Notes: generated by a model from the sequence alone, not told the origin. Shown: positions 1-12,385, counted from the stretch's first letter. The stretch is 64,000 nt of DNA from Rehmannia glutinosa (GCA_016081115.2 CM071930.1:36369335-36433334), one strand, 5' to 3'. Numbers and translations are program-made.

Positions 1-744
1 AAAAACCCTTCTTGTCAAGATAAATCTTCCTCAAAGCCTTTGAAATCCTTGTGCTTAGTAGATGCGAAAAGTCTTGTGGTGTTCTACATAGATTAGCCCT
101 CCTCTCTCGAGAGAAGACTGACTGATTTGTGTAATCTAGTTTATTGTAGTGTATTTTTACATGTAATGACTTGATAATTCGTGCAAGGCTTTGGTCCCTT
201 TATATAGGTGCTTTGAGAGATAACTCGACGAGTTCGATGGGATTAGGACACAAAATCAGCCGCGAGGCACATTCCTGACAGGCGGACCGTGTGATTGTTT
301 TTTTCCTCTGTAAACGTGTGATTTTGCTCCCCGAGGTCTTCATAAAGTTGTGTCCCTTTCTTTTTTTCTTTCCGTAGCCACTTTAATAGGCTCAATATCA
401 ATTGTTTAGAGAAAGTTATGGTCAAAATACTAAACCATGTCGATCTTTGAAAATTGTTAGCGCGTTTGGATGTTTTTCAAAAGATATTCCCTTTTGTTCG
501 ATTGTCCATACTTCTTTCCTTCACATCTTTGCTCATGTGTTAGCTCTTGACATATCCTTTAGAACGTGCTATCTCTTTTTGTCCAATTTAGTTCCATTTT
601 TACCGTCGAGAATACACAAAATTTGTAGAGATTCGTCCAACAATGGAAACCAAACAAAATATACTAAATATACATAAAAATATATCAAATATGTATCCAA
701 ATAAGCATCTACATGCACATATATTTTACACATACCAAATACCC
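1..744 (-). repeat. LTR start of a tRNA-Asp-primed gypsy-like element (minus)
   Basis: Read on the minus strand, a motif 'GCTTGAGGACAAGCAA' (760-778) is followed by a T-run and GGGG at 741-754. In plant Tat/Athila-type elements this arrangement usually sits just before the 3' LTR. The bases below 744 would then be the 3' LTR, running off the window. A minus-strand TATA-like box (CTATATAAAG) lies at 198-207, as expected of an LTR promoter. No protein domain is visible. The other LTR copy cannot be compared in full, so the boundary is an inference. Confidence 0.4.
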
Positions 745-2694
745 CAAAAATATAACCCATTGCTTGTCCTCAAGCAAACTAAGAAAAAATAATCATATGG
801 GGTAAATTGAACATACAAGAACACTATAAACACTTAATCTCAATGAAATCCATACTTTAGCAAACATGCAATTCCTTATCGAAAGTCATCAATCACAAGT
901 TCGACATAATCAATACTCATTTAAGTATTCGACATCGCGACTCACAAGAAGTAGTGTATCACTCAACTCTCAAAGTACATGGGATGCGTATACGCTCAAA
1001 TCAATCCAATGATGTAGAACTACCATATGTTTGCAAATCGTCTAATATCTCTACTACTTTAGTGTGCACAACTTAAGAATCAAAAGGACTTTCCATTTGG
1101 TTTTAATGTAGACTCTTTGGAAATGGTAGGAAAATTTTGGATTAAGTGACTTGACTTGAGCAAATAGAATGTAAGTACCACAGGACTTTCAATTCACCAA
1201 CCTAATTTCATCATAAAACTCAATCTTTCAATATATTTTCTTTTTCATCTCATACTCTTTTCCACCCTTTTCTTTTCTTTTCATTCTTAGGCCTTTTCCT
1301 TAAGCTTTCAATTTTTCTCAAAATTTCAGAAAATTTTCTTTTCTTTCTCTTCATTATGTTTGCTCTTGCTCGATTTTCTCTCTTTTTCAAAAATTTTCTT
1401 TATTTTTTCGAGATTTATTATTCTTTCATTTTCCTAATCCCTGCTCATCCCACATTCTTTTTGCCAACATTCTCTTTTTTTCACAATTTCACCACATCTC
1501 CTCCAAACTATTGACCTTCTAAAGCTCTAGTAGCTTTGGGATAATTTCTTTTTCAATTTTAAAGATCAAAATGTGGCTAACAATAAAAAGTTTAGGCTCA
1601 AAGTGGCTAACTAGGGAATCATAAGTTAATAGGTAGACTTTTTAGGCTAAGTAGGCTAAACAAAGATGGCATTAAATCATTTTCAAAAATTGCACACATG
1701 GCTTCAATGAAGATACCCAAGCAAGTTGTAGAGTTCTACTAATCATGAATGACACACTCAAGAACAAATAAGACTGCATATAATAAAAGCAGTTAAAGGC
1801 ACAAAAGTTCACAGGCTTATTTTTCGCATCATGCTCAAATACCCAATTTTCTTAATTAATGCCAAACATGCAAAATACATCTCAATAATTCATCACATAA
1901 TTCACAAAAATACTTCATCACATGAAACCAAATGCTTATAGTAAAATCATGTGGAAGCTTTTTTTTTTTTTTTTTACTTTTTCAAATTCTAATCCTAACT
2001 CACACAAAAGAAATAAACGTCTTTAAAGTGATAGACGTGCAAAAACAAAAATATAAAAGAATCGATTTTTTTTTCAAAAAATTTATGCAAATGTTTATAT
2101 GCTTCTACATGCAACCTAAATGCAATGCAAAATTGCAACAATACTTGATTACGCATTTTTGACAACTCCCCAAATTTAAAATATGATTCGTCACGAACAT
2201 ATGAGGACACTATCAAAAGAAAGAGGAATGCGTAAAAAAATACTTACAGTGATCGAATATCGGATTGCCTCCCAACAAGCGCTAAGTCTTACGTCTTCAG
2301 CCATATGTCAGATTTCTAGCATCACTGTCGTTGAATTGTGTCGTTTGACATCTTTGAGCCCTCATATTCATCGTGACTATCCATCGATGAATGGCGTTGC
2401 ACTTTTCTCTCGGATTAAGTTCAGTATCACTTGAGAATTTGCTCTTTTGAGGTTGGTTTCCCATTGCAGTAGCGATTTGGGCTACTTATGTATCCAAAGA
2501 TTTCAGCCTCCCATTCAACAAAAACAATGTTAGAACCAAAGCAATAACAAATTGTTTACTAAACAAAAACAAAATCGAAAAATAAATAAAAAAATATTTA
2601 CAAAAATTGAAAAAAATAACAAGAAAATATTTACAAAAATTTTGCTTCAATTAAATTGAACAACTTATTACTATATCTAAGTTGAATCTTTCAA
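745..2694 (-). mobile_element. Short non-coding interior of a gypsy-like element
   Basis: This AT-rich stretch lies between the putative primer site (2695-2713) and the putative polypurine tract (741-754), both in minus orientation. It is only about 1.95 kb long and I can find no gag, protease, reverse transcriptase or integrase motif in it. It contains T/C-rich runs (1220-1500) and the 'CTCCCCAAATTT' motif near 2165 that is common in Tat/Athila-type elements. The best reading is a non-autonomous derivative (LARD- or TRIM-like) or an internally deleted copy. Confidence 0.4.
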
Positions 2695-2713
2695 TCCCAG
2701 GCAACGACGCCCA
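2695..2713 (-). other. Primer-binding site complementary to tRNA-Asp
   Basis: The plus strand reads TCCCAGGCAACGACGCCCA, a close match to the 3' end of plant tRNA-Asp. On the minus strand it would therefore bind that tRNA and prime reverse transcription. It adjoins an LTR end at 2714. Several bases differ from the usual site. Confidence 0.55.
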
Positions 2714-2967
2714 AACTTGGTTGCGAAAATCTTTTAACTATATCTTTGCAAAGTTAATACATCGTAGTTTATAGAATAATGGCAAACAAGGTCATATTCC
2801 TCGAGGATTGAATACGAAACACTTAGGCTATAATAACATTGTATTCAATTTTATTGGAAGCGACAAAAAAATCAAGAATTTATTATCTAATCTAAACAAA
2901 TAAAAATAAAAGATGTAAATTTATAAAACCTCGAACTCCACAAGTCTTTTCAACAAATCGAAAGCAA
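2714..2967 (-). repeat. 5' LTR end of the gypsy-like element (minus)
   Basis: The reverse complement of this stretch resembles 15380-15465, including the shared block around 'GTAGTTTATAGAATA' followed by 'GCAAGGTC'. Both look like 3' ends of related LTRs in opposite orientations. The similarity stops near the CACTA-like end at 2968, so the rest of the LTR is missing or displaced. Confidence 0.45.
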
Positions 2968-3240
2968 CATTACAAGAAAAATATGAATAAGCATCACCAA
3001 AAAGACATCATTTTCTTATTTTTCTATTGTCTAATGTGTTTAAACATCGGTCTTTTGGAACACCGGTGTGTATGAGCGGATTTTTCTGCACATAGACTTT
3101 GGGTTTACTACACCGATGTCTATTAGGCTGAAAAATGTGCTCATAGACATCGACTTATCGACGATTTTGGATGATGATGTCTAGTTTTTCTTTAACGTCA
3201 AATAACGACAAACGTGTCCCAGAACCGATGTTGATTGTCG
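2968..3240 (+). mobile_element. CACTA-like transposon end with subterminal repeats
   Basis: The sequence CATTACAAGAAAAA at 2968-2981 is one base from the CACTACAAGAAAAA terminus of plant CACTA (En/Spm) elements. It is followed by repeats in both orientations built on ACATCGG/CCGATGT: near 3043, 3061, 3111, 3147 and 3223. Dense short inverted motifs like this are the subterminal repeats that CACTA transposase binds. No transposase and no opposite end were found. Confidence 0.5.
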
Positions 3241-5164
3241 GAAAATTTCTTTTATTTTTAAAATTATAATTGAAATGTGATTTGCCCAAAATATGTTTCA
3301 AACACGTCTTCAATAACCAAAAAGCACTTTTAATTATTTAGCTCTTTTTACCCAATTTAGATTAAACAAAACATTATTAATATTTGAAAATTAATCTTTT
3401 TTCCTTGACCATTTTTTCTCTCAGGGACGATTTACATCGCACACTTGTAACCAACCCAATCTTCTCTATGTTTTCTCTCATAATCTCTCACGTACAATTA
3501 AACAAAAAAATGTCGATCATCGAGTGGCTTCGATCTTTGAGTTCCCCATTCGTTGTTGTTCCAAAGCGAACCACCTCCTCCCCCATAAAAACTCGATCCA
3601 GCGCCTCCACGATTCGACCCCAAATCAAAATTTCTTGGTAAAAACCCTAACCCACTCGATTTTCATTTGTTGAGTTCTGTAAAGTATTGTTGTTAGTTTG
3701 GATATTATTTTTGTGCCAAAAGATACATGTTCTTATGTCGTGATTGATTAACTATCGGTTATGTGCATGTATTGTTGTTTTGCTATTAATGTTCTCCTAA
3801 AATTGTTAATGGGAGAAAGAAGGAACAAAGAGAAATTAGGTATTAATTTAGGTCGGATGAAAATTTATTTGCAGATAGATTTTACGGAGGCTAATTGTAA
3901 TGACCAAACAAAAGCATTTTATACAGATAAATTTGGGTGCCCGAGAAGTTTTGAAAAGGAGAAAAACATCTGTTTGTCATAAGTATTAAATCTTTATTCT
4001 TTGAAAGCATATGGTGAAATTCCTAATTGTGAATCGGAATGGTTGTTAATCTACAAATATATATGTTTGTGTAAATTAAGAATCGATGTTAATCGAAATA
4101 AGTTATTATTTCCTCTCGGGAATTGAACCATCCTTAAATTAAAAAGCTTCTATTGTTCTATCTTCCATTTCATATACGTGTACTTGTTAATCTACAAACA
4201 CATATTTTGGTGGTGCACACTCAATATTTACTAAAATCAAATCACCGTGTGCTTATTTAGTTTGAAACTAATTGGGCGGTTAAGATGTAGTTCTATTTAA
4301 ATGAAAACATGGATCGAGTTGTTTAATCGACACAAATAATAGTTGGAAAACAAAGTTACTTCTCCAAATGATGCGAGATATCAACATTGTGGCGAATCAC
4401 CTTCCCATGACTTAGAGGAGAAAGAGATCAATGCTCTGTGTTGGGCATCTCTTGATGGATCAAATTAATTCTTGATAGTTATTATTACTTCTAAACTAAT
4501 AGATATTGAAAATTACCATTGCTCATCTGCCACTTAGATTTTGATCTAGGAGAAGTACTCATAGATAATTGCTTTTACTTTATGTGGGAATCAAGATACA
4601 CTTTATTACAAGCAAAAAGATTTGGTGAGCTTTTTGTTATCTCTGTGAAATGATATCCATTAGATTTCTCTGCGGAAGAGTAAACAAAAAGAAGAATGTT
4701 TTGTTACAGTATTTGGTTTAAGACTTTTTAACTAGAAAATGACAATGATCTAAGAATCGGGTTTTTTCGATTTCTGCAAAATCATTCAGATGTATTTTCC
4801 TGCATTGTCCCTGCTAATCTAATCCATATAGTGAATAAAATAATTATATTCCCAATACCTTTTCTTTAAACCAAATGTCACCTAAACATACTATCCTAAA
4901 TTTGATGATTTGGGTTGTGATACACTATTAACTTCATAACAACAATCTTCCCTAATCTCTAGTACAAGTTCTAACAGATGAAAATACTAGCAATAATAAT
5001 TGGAGATGTCCTCAAAAGTTCGTTTGGGGAAGCTTCTAAGTCTCGAATGGTCATCCGGAATGGAAGCAATGAAATGCAGGTCGTTTGAACCTCACTCTTA
5101 ATGGATCTTTTCTTTGATATGATTTAATACCCTCGCTAGTACAACCTAGGAAGGGATACAAATG
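3241..5164. other. No gene recognised (AT-rich, possible CACTA interior)
   Basis: The stretch is AT-rich. A short open frame at 3384-3641 (85 codons, serine- and arginine-rich near its end) is followed by 'AAAACCCTAACCC'. It could be a leader exon of a decayed CACTA gene, but no domain can be recognised. Nothing else here supports a gene. Confidence 0.4.
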
Positions 5165-6725
5165 TGTAGGTCCAAGGGTGTGATGTAAGGTTTAGAAGGG
5201 GGGATGTTGAATAAACCGTACCAACATTTGACTTTTTAGTCCTTTTAAAATATTTCAACAGAGTTGACTCAAATCACCTAAGTCCTTGGGGACAAATAGG
5301 TTAGCTTACTTCACCAAAGTTACCCACTCAGCGACTCGACGAGCTATTGATAAAATAACTTCGGATGTGTCGACTAACACTTAACTTCTAGTTGATTTGG
5401 TTTTATACTGGAAGACTTAACACCATTGTTAATTTTAAACACTTTTTAACACTTATTTTTAGCAATGTTATTATCACCGGGTTAGCAATTAACTTAACAA
5501 CAAATATAAATGTATGCGATAGGCAGGTAAAGTGTTGTAAGTAAATGACACGTAACTTTTTAGTGATTCGAGGATGGGGTAATTCCTCTAATCCACTCTT
5601 CTCCAACTCACAGGAGAAATCCACTAGGTAACGGATCGGGTTACAAAGTAGTTCTTGATCTAGATACAACCTTGATCACACAATGGTGGCTTCTCTGCGA
5701 CTCGACTTCTTCACAACATAGTTGCCTTGTTACTTGACTCCCTTTCAAACCTTGGGCTCGATCACACAACCTTCCAACGAGATTGAAACTTCCGGTTCGA
5801 CCTCGAACCTTACTCTGGTCCTTCAAACTTGGAGAGTAGACCCCTTTTGTTCTTAAAACTTTTTCCTCTTCAACTAGTTGAAGTATTCTTTCCTTCACGT
5901 GTGTGTGTTGGATCGAGTTCCTTCAAGTTTTAGGCTTGAGAAATTTCTTGATAAACTTGAGAGAATATTTGGAGGTATTGCTTGCTTTCGGTTGCTTAGA
6001 ATGTTTGTTCTCTCGTGTGTCATTCATGTCGTGTGTTTCTCTCTTGCTACCTCGAGTTTTATAGTGCTCATTTGAAAATTTGCCGTTGAAGAGATAGACT
6101 ATTTTCAAATGACACTTTCTTGTTTGTTGGCTTGTCTTTTCTTGGTAGCAACATTGTGATGTTGACCCTTTCTCATATTAAATGACTTTGCGGCTTTTCA
6201 AGGCCCCGACACAAACTTTAGTGCTTCCCATTGGTTTATTCCTTTTGCGTTTATGGGACAAACACTTTAAGACAGGGCATCTTAGACTTATTACTATATC
6301 GAGTAATATCCCCTTGACTTTTTCGTCCAGCAGATTAATGTCGGTCGACTTGACTTAATGGACTGCCTTTACCCCCTTTACCGACTTGAAATCTGCTCCA
6401 TCCTTTCGGGAAAGACTCAACTATCGGTTCAAGCTAGTAGACTTGGCTCTTCTGGACTTGGTGTTTGCTCCTTCAATCTTTACACAAGCTGTTCCTCGAT
6501 TGGATCTCCTTCATCGAGTCTTTGCCTTTCACCTTGATCGCATTCGACTAACACAGTGGTCTTCGCTTGATCTTGATTGACTTCTTGCATTCTTCAACAT
6601 GGTGACTTCACTCGGCTCATGCGATCCTATCTATTACAAAATAAAAATACAAGAAAATGGGGTGCCAACTTCCTATTCTAAGTTTTACATGGTATCATTA
6701 AAATCTAATAATAAATTTTCTAACA
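5165..6725 (-). repeat. 3' LTR of SIRE copy A
   Basis: The LTR is 1561 bp. On the minus strand it begins TGTTAGAAAATTT and ends GGACCTACA, the same family ends as in copies B and C. It is more diverged than they are, with small insertions, in line with an older insertion. Confidence 0.8.
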
Positions 6726-6745
6726 ATTTCTCCCTTTTTGAAGAT
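6726..6745 (-). other. Polypurine tract of SIRE copy A
   Basis: Read on the minus strand, AAAAAGGGAGAAAT directly precedes the TGTTAG start of the LTR. It primes plus-strand DNA synthesis in LTR elements. Confidence 0.7.
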
Positions 6746-7009
6746 GCCAAACTTAAATAAAAATTACAACAAACACAAGCAGTGTAGTAACAAAGAATGT
6801 ATGCTTTGAATATGTCAATTTCATTGATCATAGCATTGTTGTCCTTTACAAAGCTATTTACAAAATGTACTATATACACTGTATTAGAGTTGTGCATACA
6901 TTTGAATTACATGTATCAGAGCAAGGTTACAAATTTACAACAGGTATCAGAGCTTTAAGATTTTACAAAATACTTACAGCTATGTATTTACAATTAAGTA
7001 AAATACATA

Positions 7010-7659
7010 AATGGGTTACAACCATCTTCAACGCCTCGACTGTTTTCTTCTTCTCTCTTCATCTTCTTCTCTCCTTCTATCATCCTCTGCTCTTCTTCTC
7101 TTCTTCTCTTCTTCATCTCTCTTCTTATTCTCATATGTGCGCTTAGCAGCAGGGTCATCCCTACGCCGCCTTTCTTCCCATTCACGCATAACTCTTTCAT
7201 TTTTAAGCGCTTGTCTTCTCACAACTTCCTCATTCTTGCGCATCACTTCCAAATTGGCAAGATGATCATACCAACCAATAATTGATACCTTTCTTATGTG
7301 GATCAATGTACCTTATGTCTTGTGGTCTTGGTTGTGGTGAGTCTTCGTCTCTTCCACTCTTCCGGACCTCTCCTCCTCTTGTTGACTCGGCTCCTCCTCA
7401 CGGGAGTGTCTTGATCGGTGCCTTTCCCGGTGAGTATTCTGGAACTCTGCTTTGTTTATCACCGATTTGCCTAAAATTGAGACCCTTCTCCCGATCTAAG
7501 TCCCACGCTGCGGTAGAGTCAAGTTCTTGAAGTAGCATTCAAGGTCAGATTTTGAAATTCCTCTGGTGATCCGGGCTCAAATCCGATCGATCATTGTGAT
7601 TTCTCTTGGAGGTTTAATTGCGGGGGAATCCTTTAATAGTCCTGTTGGGGACCATCATA
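7010..7659 (-). pseudogene. C-terminal coiled-coil part of SIRE extra ORF (copy A)
   Basis: On the minus strand an open frame from 7306 down to 7028 encodes a highly charged segment rich in Arg, Glu, Lys and Asp (EEKKRRRAEDDRRR and similar), a predicted long helix or coiled coil. The same segment occurs at 17053-17409 (minus) in copy B and 51797-52140 (plus) in copy C, at the end of the region between pol and the 3' LTR. Upstream sequence from 7306 to 7659 matches the other copies only in blocks and is broken. The start was lost when the gypsy element inserted at 7660. Confidence 0.6.
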
Positions 7660-9746
7660 TGTAATACCCTAATTTATTTGGGCTTTTATTAAGAATTGTA
7701 AATTTTAGATTTTTAGTTAGTTTTTATTTAGGGGCTAATTATATTTTTTTTATTCAAGCCCAAATCTTTCAAGTCCAATGTCTAATTGTCCAGGCCCAAA
7801 TTTAAACAAACTCATTTAATGTGAACCCGTTACCTATTTAGCCCATTTAAAGGGTCCATTCCAATAGTGTTCTAGAATCACAAGATACCAATTTCAATTT
7901 TCCATATTTCTCAAATCTTGATGTAATCTTGCATTTTTTAGAATCTGTAAGATTAAAACACTAAACCCTAATCAGTCCTATACCTAATCAGTCCTATAAA
8001 TACAATCCCGTTTTATTAAATCTTTTTTCACGTATTCTCGTTCTAGTAAAGGTAATCTTTAATGTGCTTCTCAAAAATTCACGTTACTTATCACCATCAT
8101 CTTTATCATACCTTTCTACGGTCTAAAACCGAAACCACATCCCAACCCAAAAATAATCCAACCAAACGACACGGTATGCGGCTTTATCCCCGACATAGCG
8201 TGGCAAAATTTGAAACCCCAAAACCCGTGAACACCCAAACCAATTACCAAAATCCATACGAATCCAAACCCACGAACTTGCCCCGGACCAGCCCGAAATC
8301 GACTACCTTACATCCAAAGCCGTCGGGAATTGTCGAAGCCGCGCCGCCCGTGGTCGCCGGTGTCTGTGCGTGAGGTTTAAAAAAAAGAGAGACGGAATTA
8401 GAGAGAAGAGAGCGAGATAGGCGGACAACGTTAGATGGATGGGGGTTGATTGGAGTTTCAGTATGGAAATTATTTGTTTTTTGGGGAGAATTGGTTTTGG
8501 GAGAAAGAAAAAAAAAAGAGAGAAAAATGGGGGTGTTGCACATTACGAAACAAAAGAAAGAGAAGAGAAAGGGTAGAAGAAAGAAGAGAAAGAAGAAGAA
8601 AGGGGGGCGGGTGGGCGTGAGGTAGGAAATAGTAGGAAAAAAAAAAAAGTGAAAGGAAAAGAGAAGTGATGATGTTTCTTTGTGACCAAAAAGTAGGAGG
8701 AAAAAAAAACGAGAAAAAGGTAGGAAAAGGTGGGGAAAAGGAAAAGAATAAGGAGAGAGAAAGAAGGAAAGTAAGAGAGAGAAATAGAGATGAAAGATGA
8801 TGGTGATGTACGTATGGGAGGGAAGAAAAGGAGAAGGAGGAATTTTGGGGATGTGGTCCCTATGACTAATAACAATTACCCTTCCCGATCTGCGAAACCA
8901 ACCAAATTAGCCTCTAATTCCAATTTCTATTTTTATTCCAATCCAACCTTCAATTTCATTTTTTTATATTCTATTATGCCCTAAATTAGAATTTTGGTTA
9001 TTATTTTTAGATTTAAGTTTAGCATATTCGAGGATTTTAACTAGTATTATTTTCTATTGATTAGGCGATTTGCTCGGCGAGGATTAGGCGTGCTTGCATC
9101 CGACACTTCTAGGCTCTACTTAATTTTTAAAAGCTACGTTCAAGGTGGGGTTTGTTTTCTAAACTTTATTCTCCTTATTAAATGCTTGAATTATTTTGCA
9201 TGAATGTGTAAATACGATTCTTAGCACTATTGAGCTAGGGACTCAATAGTCCGAGTCGATGTATCCCTCGGTGGAACCCCTGCGGTGCAACTATTGTCTA
9301 TGTTTATGGTCTTTCAAATGATCTATGTTATGTCCTATTGGATTGTATTTGCATGCCTATGTGAGATATATGTGTATTTAGCTTGGACAATTTATACTCC
9401 ACATTTGTTTGTGTCGCTCACCCCACATATAACAAACTTTTCAAGTGAAGGAGATGGTCTTGGCTAAGAGCGGTGGATATGACAAGGCCTAAAGATTTAT
9501 TTACAAATGTTCGATTTTTTTTAAAAAATATCGAACTATTTACTTCTTTTAAGTTATTAGTTTTTATTTCGGTTTGTTTGAAATTGATATAATCGAAGTT
9601 GGTTAGAATTTTATTTATGAAATATTTTGCTTCCGCTACAATTGACTTAGTTAAATTTTATATTTAAATTATTCATGTTCTTTTTCATCGTTAAAATTAA
9701 GTGTATGCTCGTTTATTTTATAAAAGAAATTCTTAGGGGCGTTACG
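7660..9746 (+). repeat. 5' LTR of the Ty3/gypsy element
   Basis: About 2087 bp, beginning TGTAATACCC and ending GGGGCGTTACG, directly followed by the primer site. It contains repeated 'GGCCCAAAT'-like blocks near its start, a TCCTATAAATAC box near 7994 that could be the promoter, and a long purine-rich tract (8505-8850). Confidence 0.7.
8505..8850 (+). repeat. Purine-rich tract inside the LTR
   Basis: For about 340 bases the plus strand is almost only A and G (GAAAGAGAAGAGAAAGGG and similar). The complement gives spurious Ser/Phe-rich open frames. Such mirror-like tracts can form triplex DNA. No coding function is proposed. Confidence 0.7.
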
Positions 9747-9749
9747 GTG

Positions 9750-9758
9750 TGGTATCGG
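9750..9758 (+). other. Primer-binding site (initiator-Met tRNA type)
   Basis: TGGTATCGG, one base from the usual TGGTATCAG complement of plant initiator-Met tRNA, lies a few bases after the LTR end. It is the expected start of minus-strand DNA synthesis. Confidence 0.6.
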
Positions 9759-9796
9759 AAATGCGGTCTACCTTTGCAGAGACTTGCAAAAAAACA

Positions 9797-9822
9797 AATA
9801 TATATATATATATATATATATT
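9797..9822 (+). repeat. (TA)n microsatellite
   Basis: A run of about 12 TA units in the leader of the gypsy element. Confidence 0.9.
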
Positions 9823-10221
9823 AGTGTAATTTTCGCGTGTGTACTACGATAATTGAATTAGAATTTTTTTAATAAAGCGGAAAGAGTCTACGTATCCACC
9901 ACCGCTATGCCACGCCAACTCCAAAGCCAAGGTGCGAATTTTTTAAAAGATTTAAACTTCTCTGCTAATGCCATCGCTATTATTCTTCTATTCACATTTG
10001 CATCTCGATATTGTCAAATGCTATTGATAAAGTGTTTTAATACTAGTTGTAATGAATTTTACAATTTTATTGCAAAGGAAAAAATGAAAGAAATATGCTA
10101 AGTTTTCTTGGATGCATAGCACGATAGAATGCCATTGAACTATTGAGATATTATGTTAATTGTGAACTTATGGACAATAGAAACAACTTAGAAAATTTAA
10201 TTATTTTTTTATGCTATATAA

Positions 10222-10696
10222 ATGGCTCGTAGAAGGTATACATCACGGAAGTCCGATATTGTTAGCGTTAATAGAAGAGCAAGGATAGAGAGATATGAAC
10301 AATACCAATGGGAACCTAACTATAACCTTGGGCGCATTTTAATGCAATGTTTGGATTATGGGTAGGAAATAAGATATCTTGGTCACTCGGTATCGGTCGA
10401 CATGACATCTCTTAGATTTATTAATACATTATCGAGTTACCCTGCGAAGAGCAAGAGATATACAATCAAATGGTAGATGATGTCCGAGGGAGTTTAGTCG
10501 CGAGTTAGCTATGAGAATTTCGTTTAGGTTTTGGCCGGTGGTGGTTGGACCATGTACAACTCACGATGGACATTCGACCGGCGAAGAGCAAGACATACAT
10601 GATGATGCCCTCCACCTGATTCCAATGATGATGAAAATCCAAAAGAAGACCGGGAGGAAGATCCCAGGAAGAGGACCCCGAGAAGATGTTGATTAG
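10222..10696 (+). pseudogene. Broken leader ORF of unknown function in the gypsy element
   Basis: An ATG at 10222 opens a short basic, Arg-rich frame (MARRRYTSRK start) that meets a stop near 10364. Further on, at 10580-10696, come acidic stretches in other frames (EEQDIHDD; then DSNDDENPKEDREED). Together they suggest one damaged ORF with a basic start and an acidic end, between the LTR and gag. I do not recognise it. It may be a gag N-terminal extension or a captured fragment. Confidence 0.25.
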
Positions 10697-11125
10697 CCAA
10701 CTTTTATTTTATTTATTTTAAGTAGACGATGTTTGGATTATATATTTTCCTTTCATTAGTATTTTAGTCCATGTCTTTAATTTTTCAAACTAGCATTGTT
10801 TCTTTAATCGTCGAATCCGATGTAATAAAAAAAAATTGAGATTAATGAATGAACATTTTTAAAAAAATAATTGCCTTAAGTATTTGTTATCGTTTATGGT
10901 TTAATTTTTTTAATATATATTGAGCTTGAAAACATTCGATTGGAGATTGACTAAATTTTATATTCATGATTATAGGATGAATCTTAGAGCCCTAGAACCG
11001 GGCGACCACAAATTCAACACTAGAAAATTTGGGAGACGTAGTGGCACGCCCTAGCTTCACGATCGTTGAGGGTCTAACTCAAGGGGGTGCCTTGAACCCA
11101 CAGAACTAGCGGCTCCCATAAATAA

Positions 11126-11860
11126 CACTTCACATGTGGTGGAACAGGGTTCGCGATATAGACCTCCGACTCTCACGGGAGAAGGAAGAGCGTGCACTGT
11201 GGAAGAATGGATAGCGAGGGTGGAGGGCATATTTGAATTGATCGAGGGCACCTGCGCAAAAGGTGTCATGTGCGATTTATCGGCTCAAACAAGATGCCGG
11301 CATTGGTGGGATTCACACCAACGAACCATCATCAGGTTTCAAGGAATTAGTCATGCAACAGTTTTTTCATGCGGTCCTACTGAGATAAAAAGGAAAGAGA
11401 ATTCCTAAACCTACAACAAGGGACAATGATTGTGCTCGAGTATGAGCGAAAGTTCAACCGGATAGCGAGGTATGCTATTCAATTGATGGACAGAGATGGT
11501 AAGAAGGCTAAGAGATTTGTGGTGCGTTTCGCCACGAGTTGGGTGAGGTAGTGAGCATCGGGAAGCGCATCATATTCTGCGGTTGTGGAAGGAGCTCGAG
11601 CGGTTGCCTCGATATGAGAGTTGGAAGGAGGTAGTAAAAATGTTTTTGAGGCTCCCGAAAAGGAAATGGGAGGTCTAACACTGGGAAGTTTGTTAATAAC
11701 AATAAACAACCAAGAGTCGGTGGTGCTCCCTAATCGGCAAAGTCGTGACGGCCACAATGCTAGAATTGTGGAAATATCATCATAGTGAGTGCCTTTGGAA
11801 AAGATGTTTGTTACCAATGCCATCGGCCCAGGGGCATCGGGTTGGAAATTTGTAAGAAAT
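11126..11860 (+). pseudogene. Gypsy gag remnant
   Basis: The frame from 11136 has the capsid-like motif GRACTVEEWIARVEGIFE, typical of plant Ty3/gypsy Gag. Later pieces near 11420-11660 continue gag in other frames. Around 11740-11850 Cys-rich remnants probably derive from the zinc knuckle that binds RNA. Gag would form the virus-like particle. Frameshifts make the product non-functional. Confidence 0.6.
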
Positions 11861-12385
11861 ATTCCAATCGGCCACAGAGAGAGCAGAGAGGCCCACATGA
11901 GGAAATCGGAATGTATGCCATGACCGAACGAGGATGCATAAGAGGAGCACTGAGACAATGACGGGTATGTTCACGAGTGTTTAATATATACGCTCTTGTA
12001 TCTTTTTGATCTTGTGCTACACATTCTTTCATATCTGCAAAATTCATTGAGGGATTAAATAATGTGATATGTGAGTCTGTGGAACCTTTGGGGTTAGTAT
12101 ACCATTGGTAAAACTATAGTGGATGATCATAGAGTAAACGGGGTACAACTCAACATAGAGGAAGAACTCAGAAGCGAACCCATACGTTATAAAGATGAAG
12201 GACTTTGACGTAATCACGGGAATTGATTGGTTAAAATCGACCAGAGTGCAAACATCGGATGTCACGAGAGGGAAATAGATTTCCATGTGCTTGGGGAAGC
12301 GAATTGCACTTTCATGGGACTAAATCGGTGTCTCGCCACGAGTTATATCGACAATGAAAATTTGTGAAGATCTTGAAAAAGGAGA

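Larger units (their letters stand above)
5165..7659 (-). mobile_element. SIRE-type copia copy A, 3' remnant
   Basis: This is the 3' end of a minus-strand element: an LTR (5165-6725), a polypurine tract next to it, and the C-terminal coding part of the extra ORF (about 7010-7659). It matches the same parts of copies B (15465-17700) and C (51600-53936). It is cut at 7660 by the LTR of the Ty3/gypsy element. The gypsy element therefore inserted into copy A, so copy A is older. Confidence 0.8.

Noticed and set aside
2695..2713. Match to the end of tRNA-Asp as a tRNA gene
   Set aside because: Only the 3' ~18 bases match and no cloverleaf precedes them. It is next to an LTR end, so it is a primer site.
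3384..3641. 85-codon frame as a plant gene
   Set aside because: No recognisable domain and no clear following exon.
7011..7265. Ser/Leu-rich plus-strand frame
   Set aside because: It is the complement of the charged coiled-coil segment of the SIRE extra ORF on the minus strand.
8543..8875. Phe/Ser-rich minus-strand frame of 110 codons
   Set aside because: It is only the complement of a purine-rich tract.
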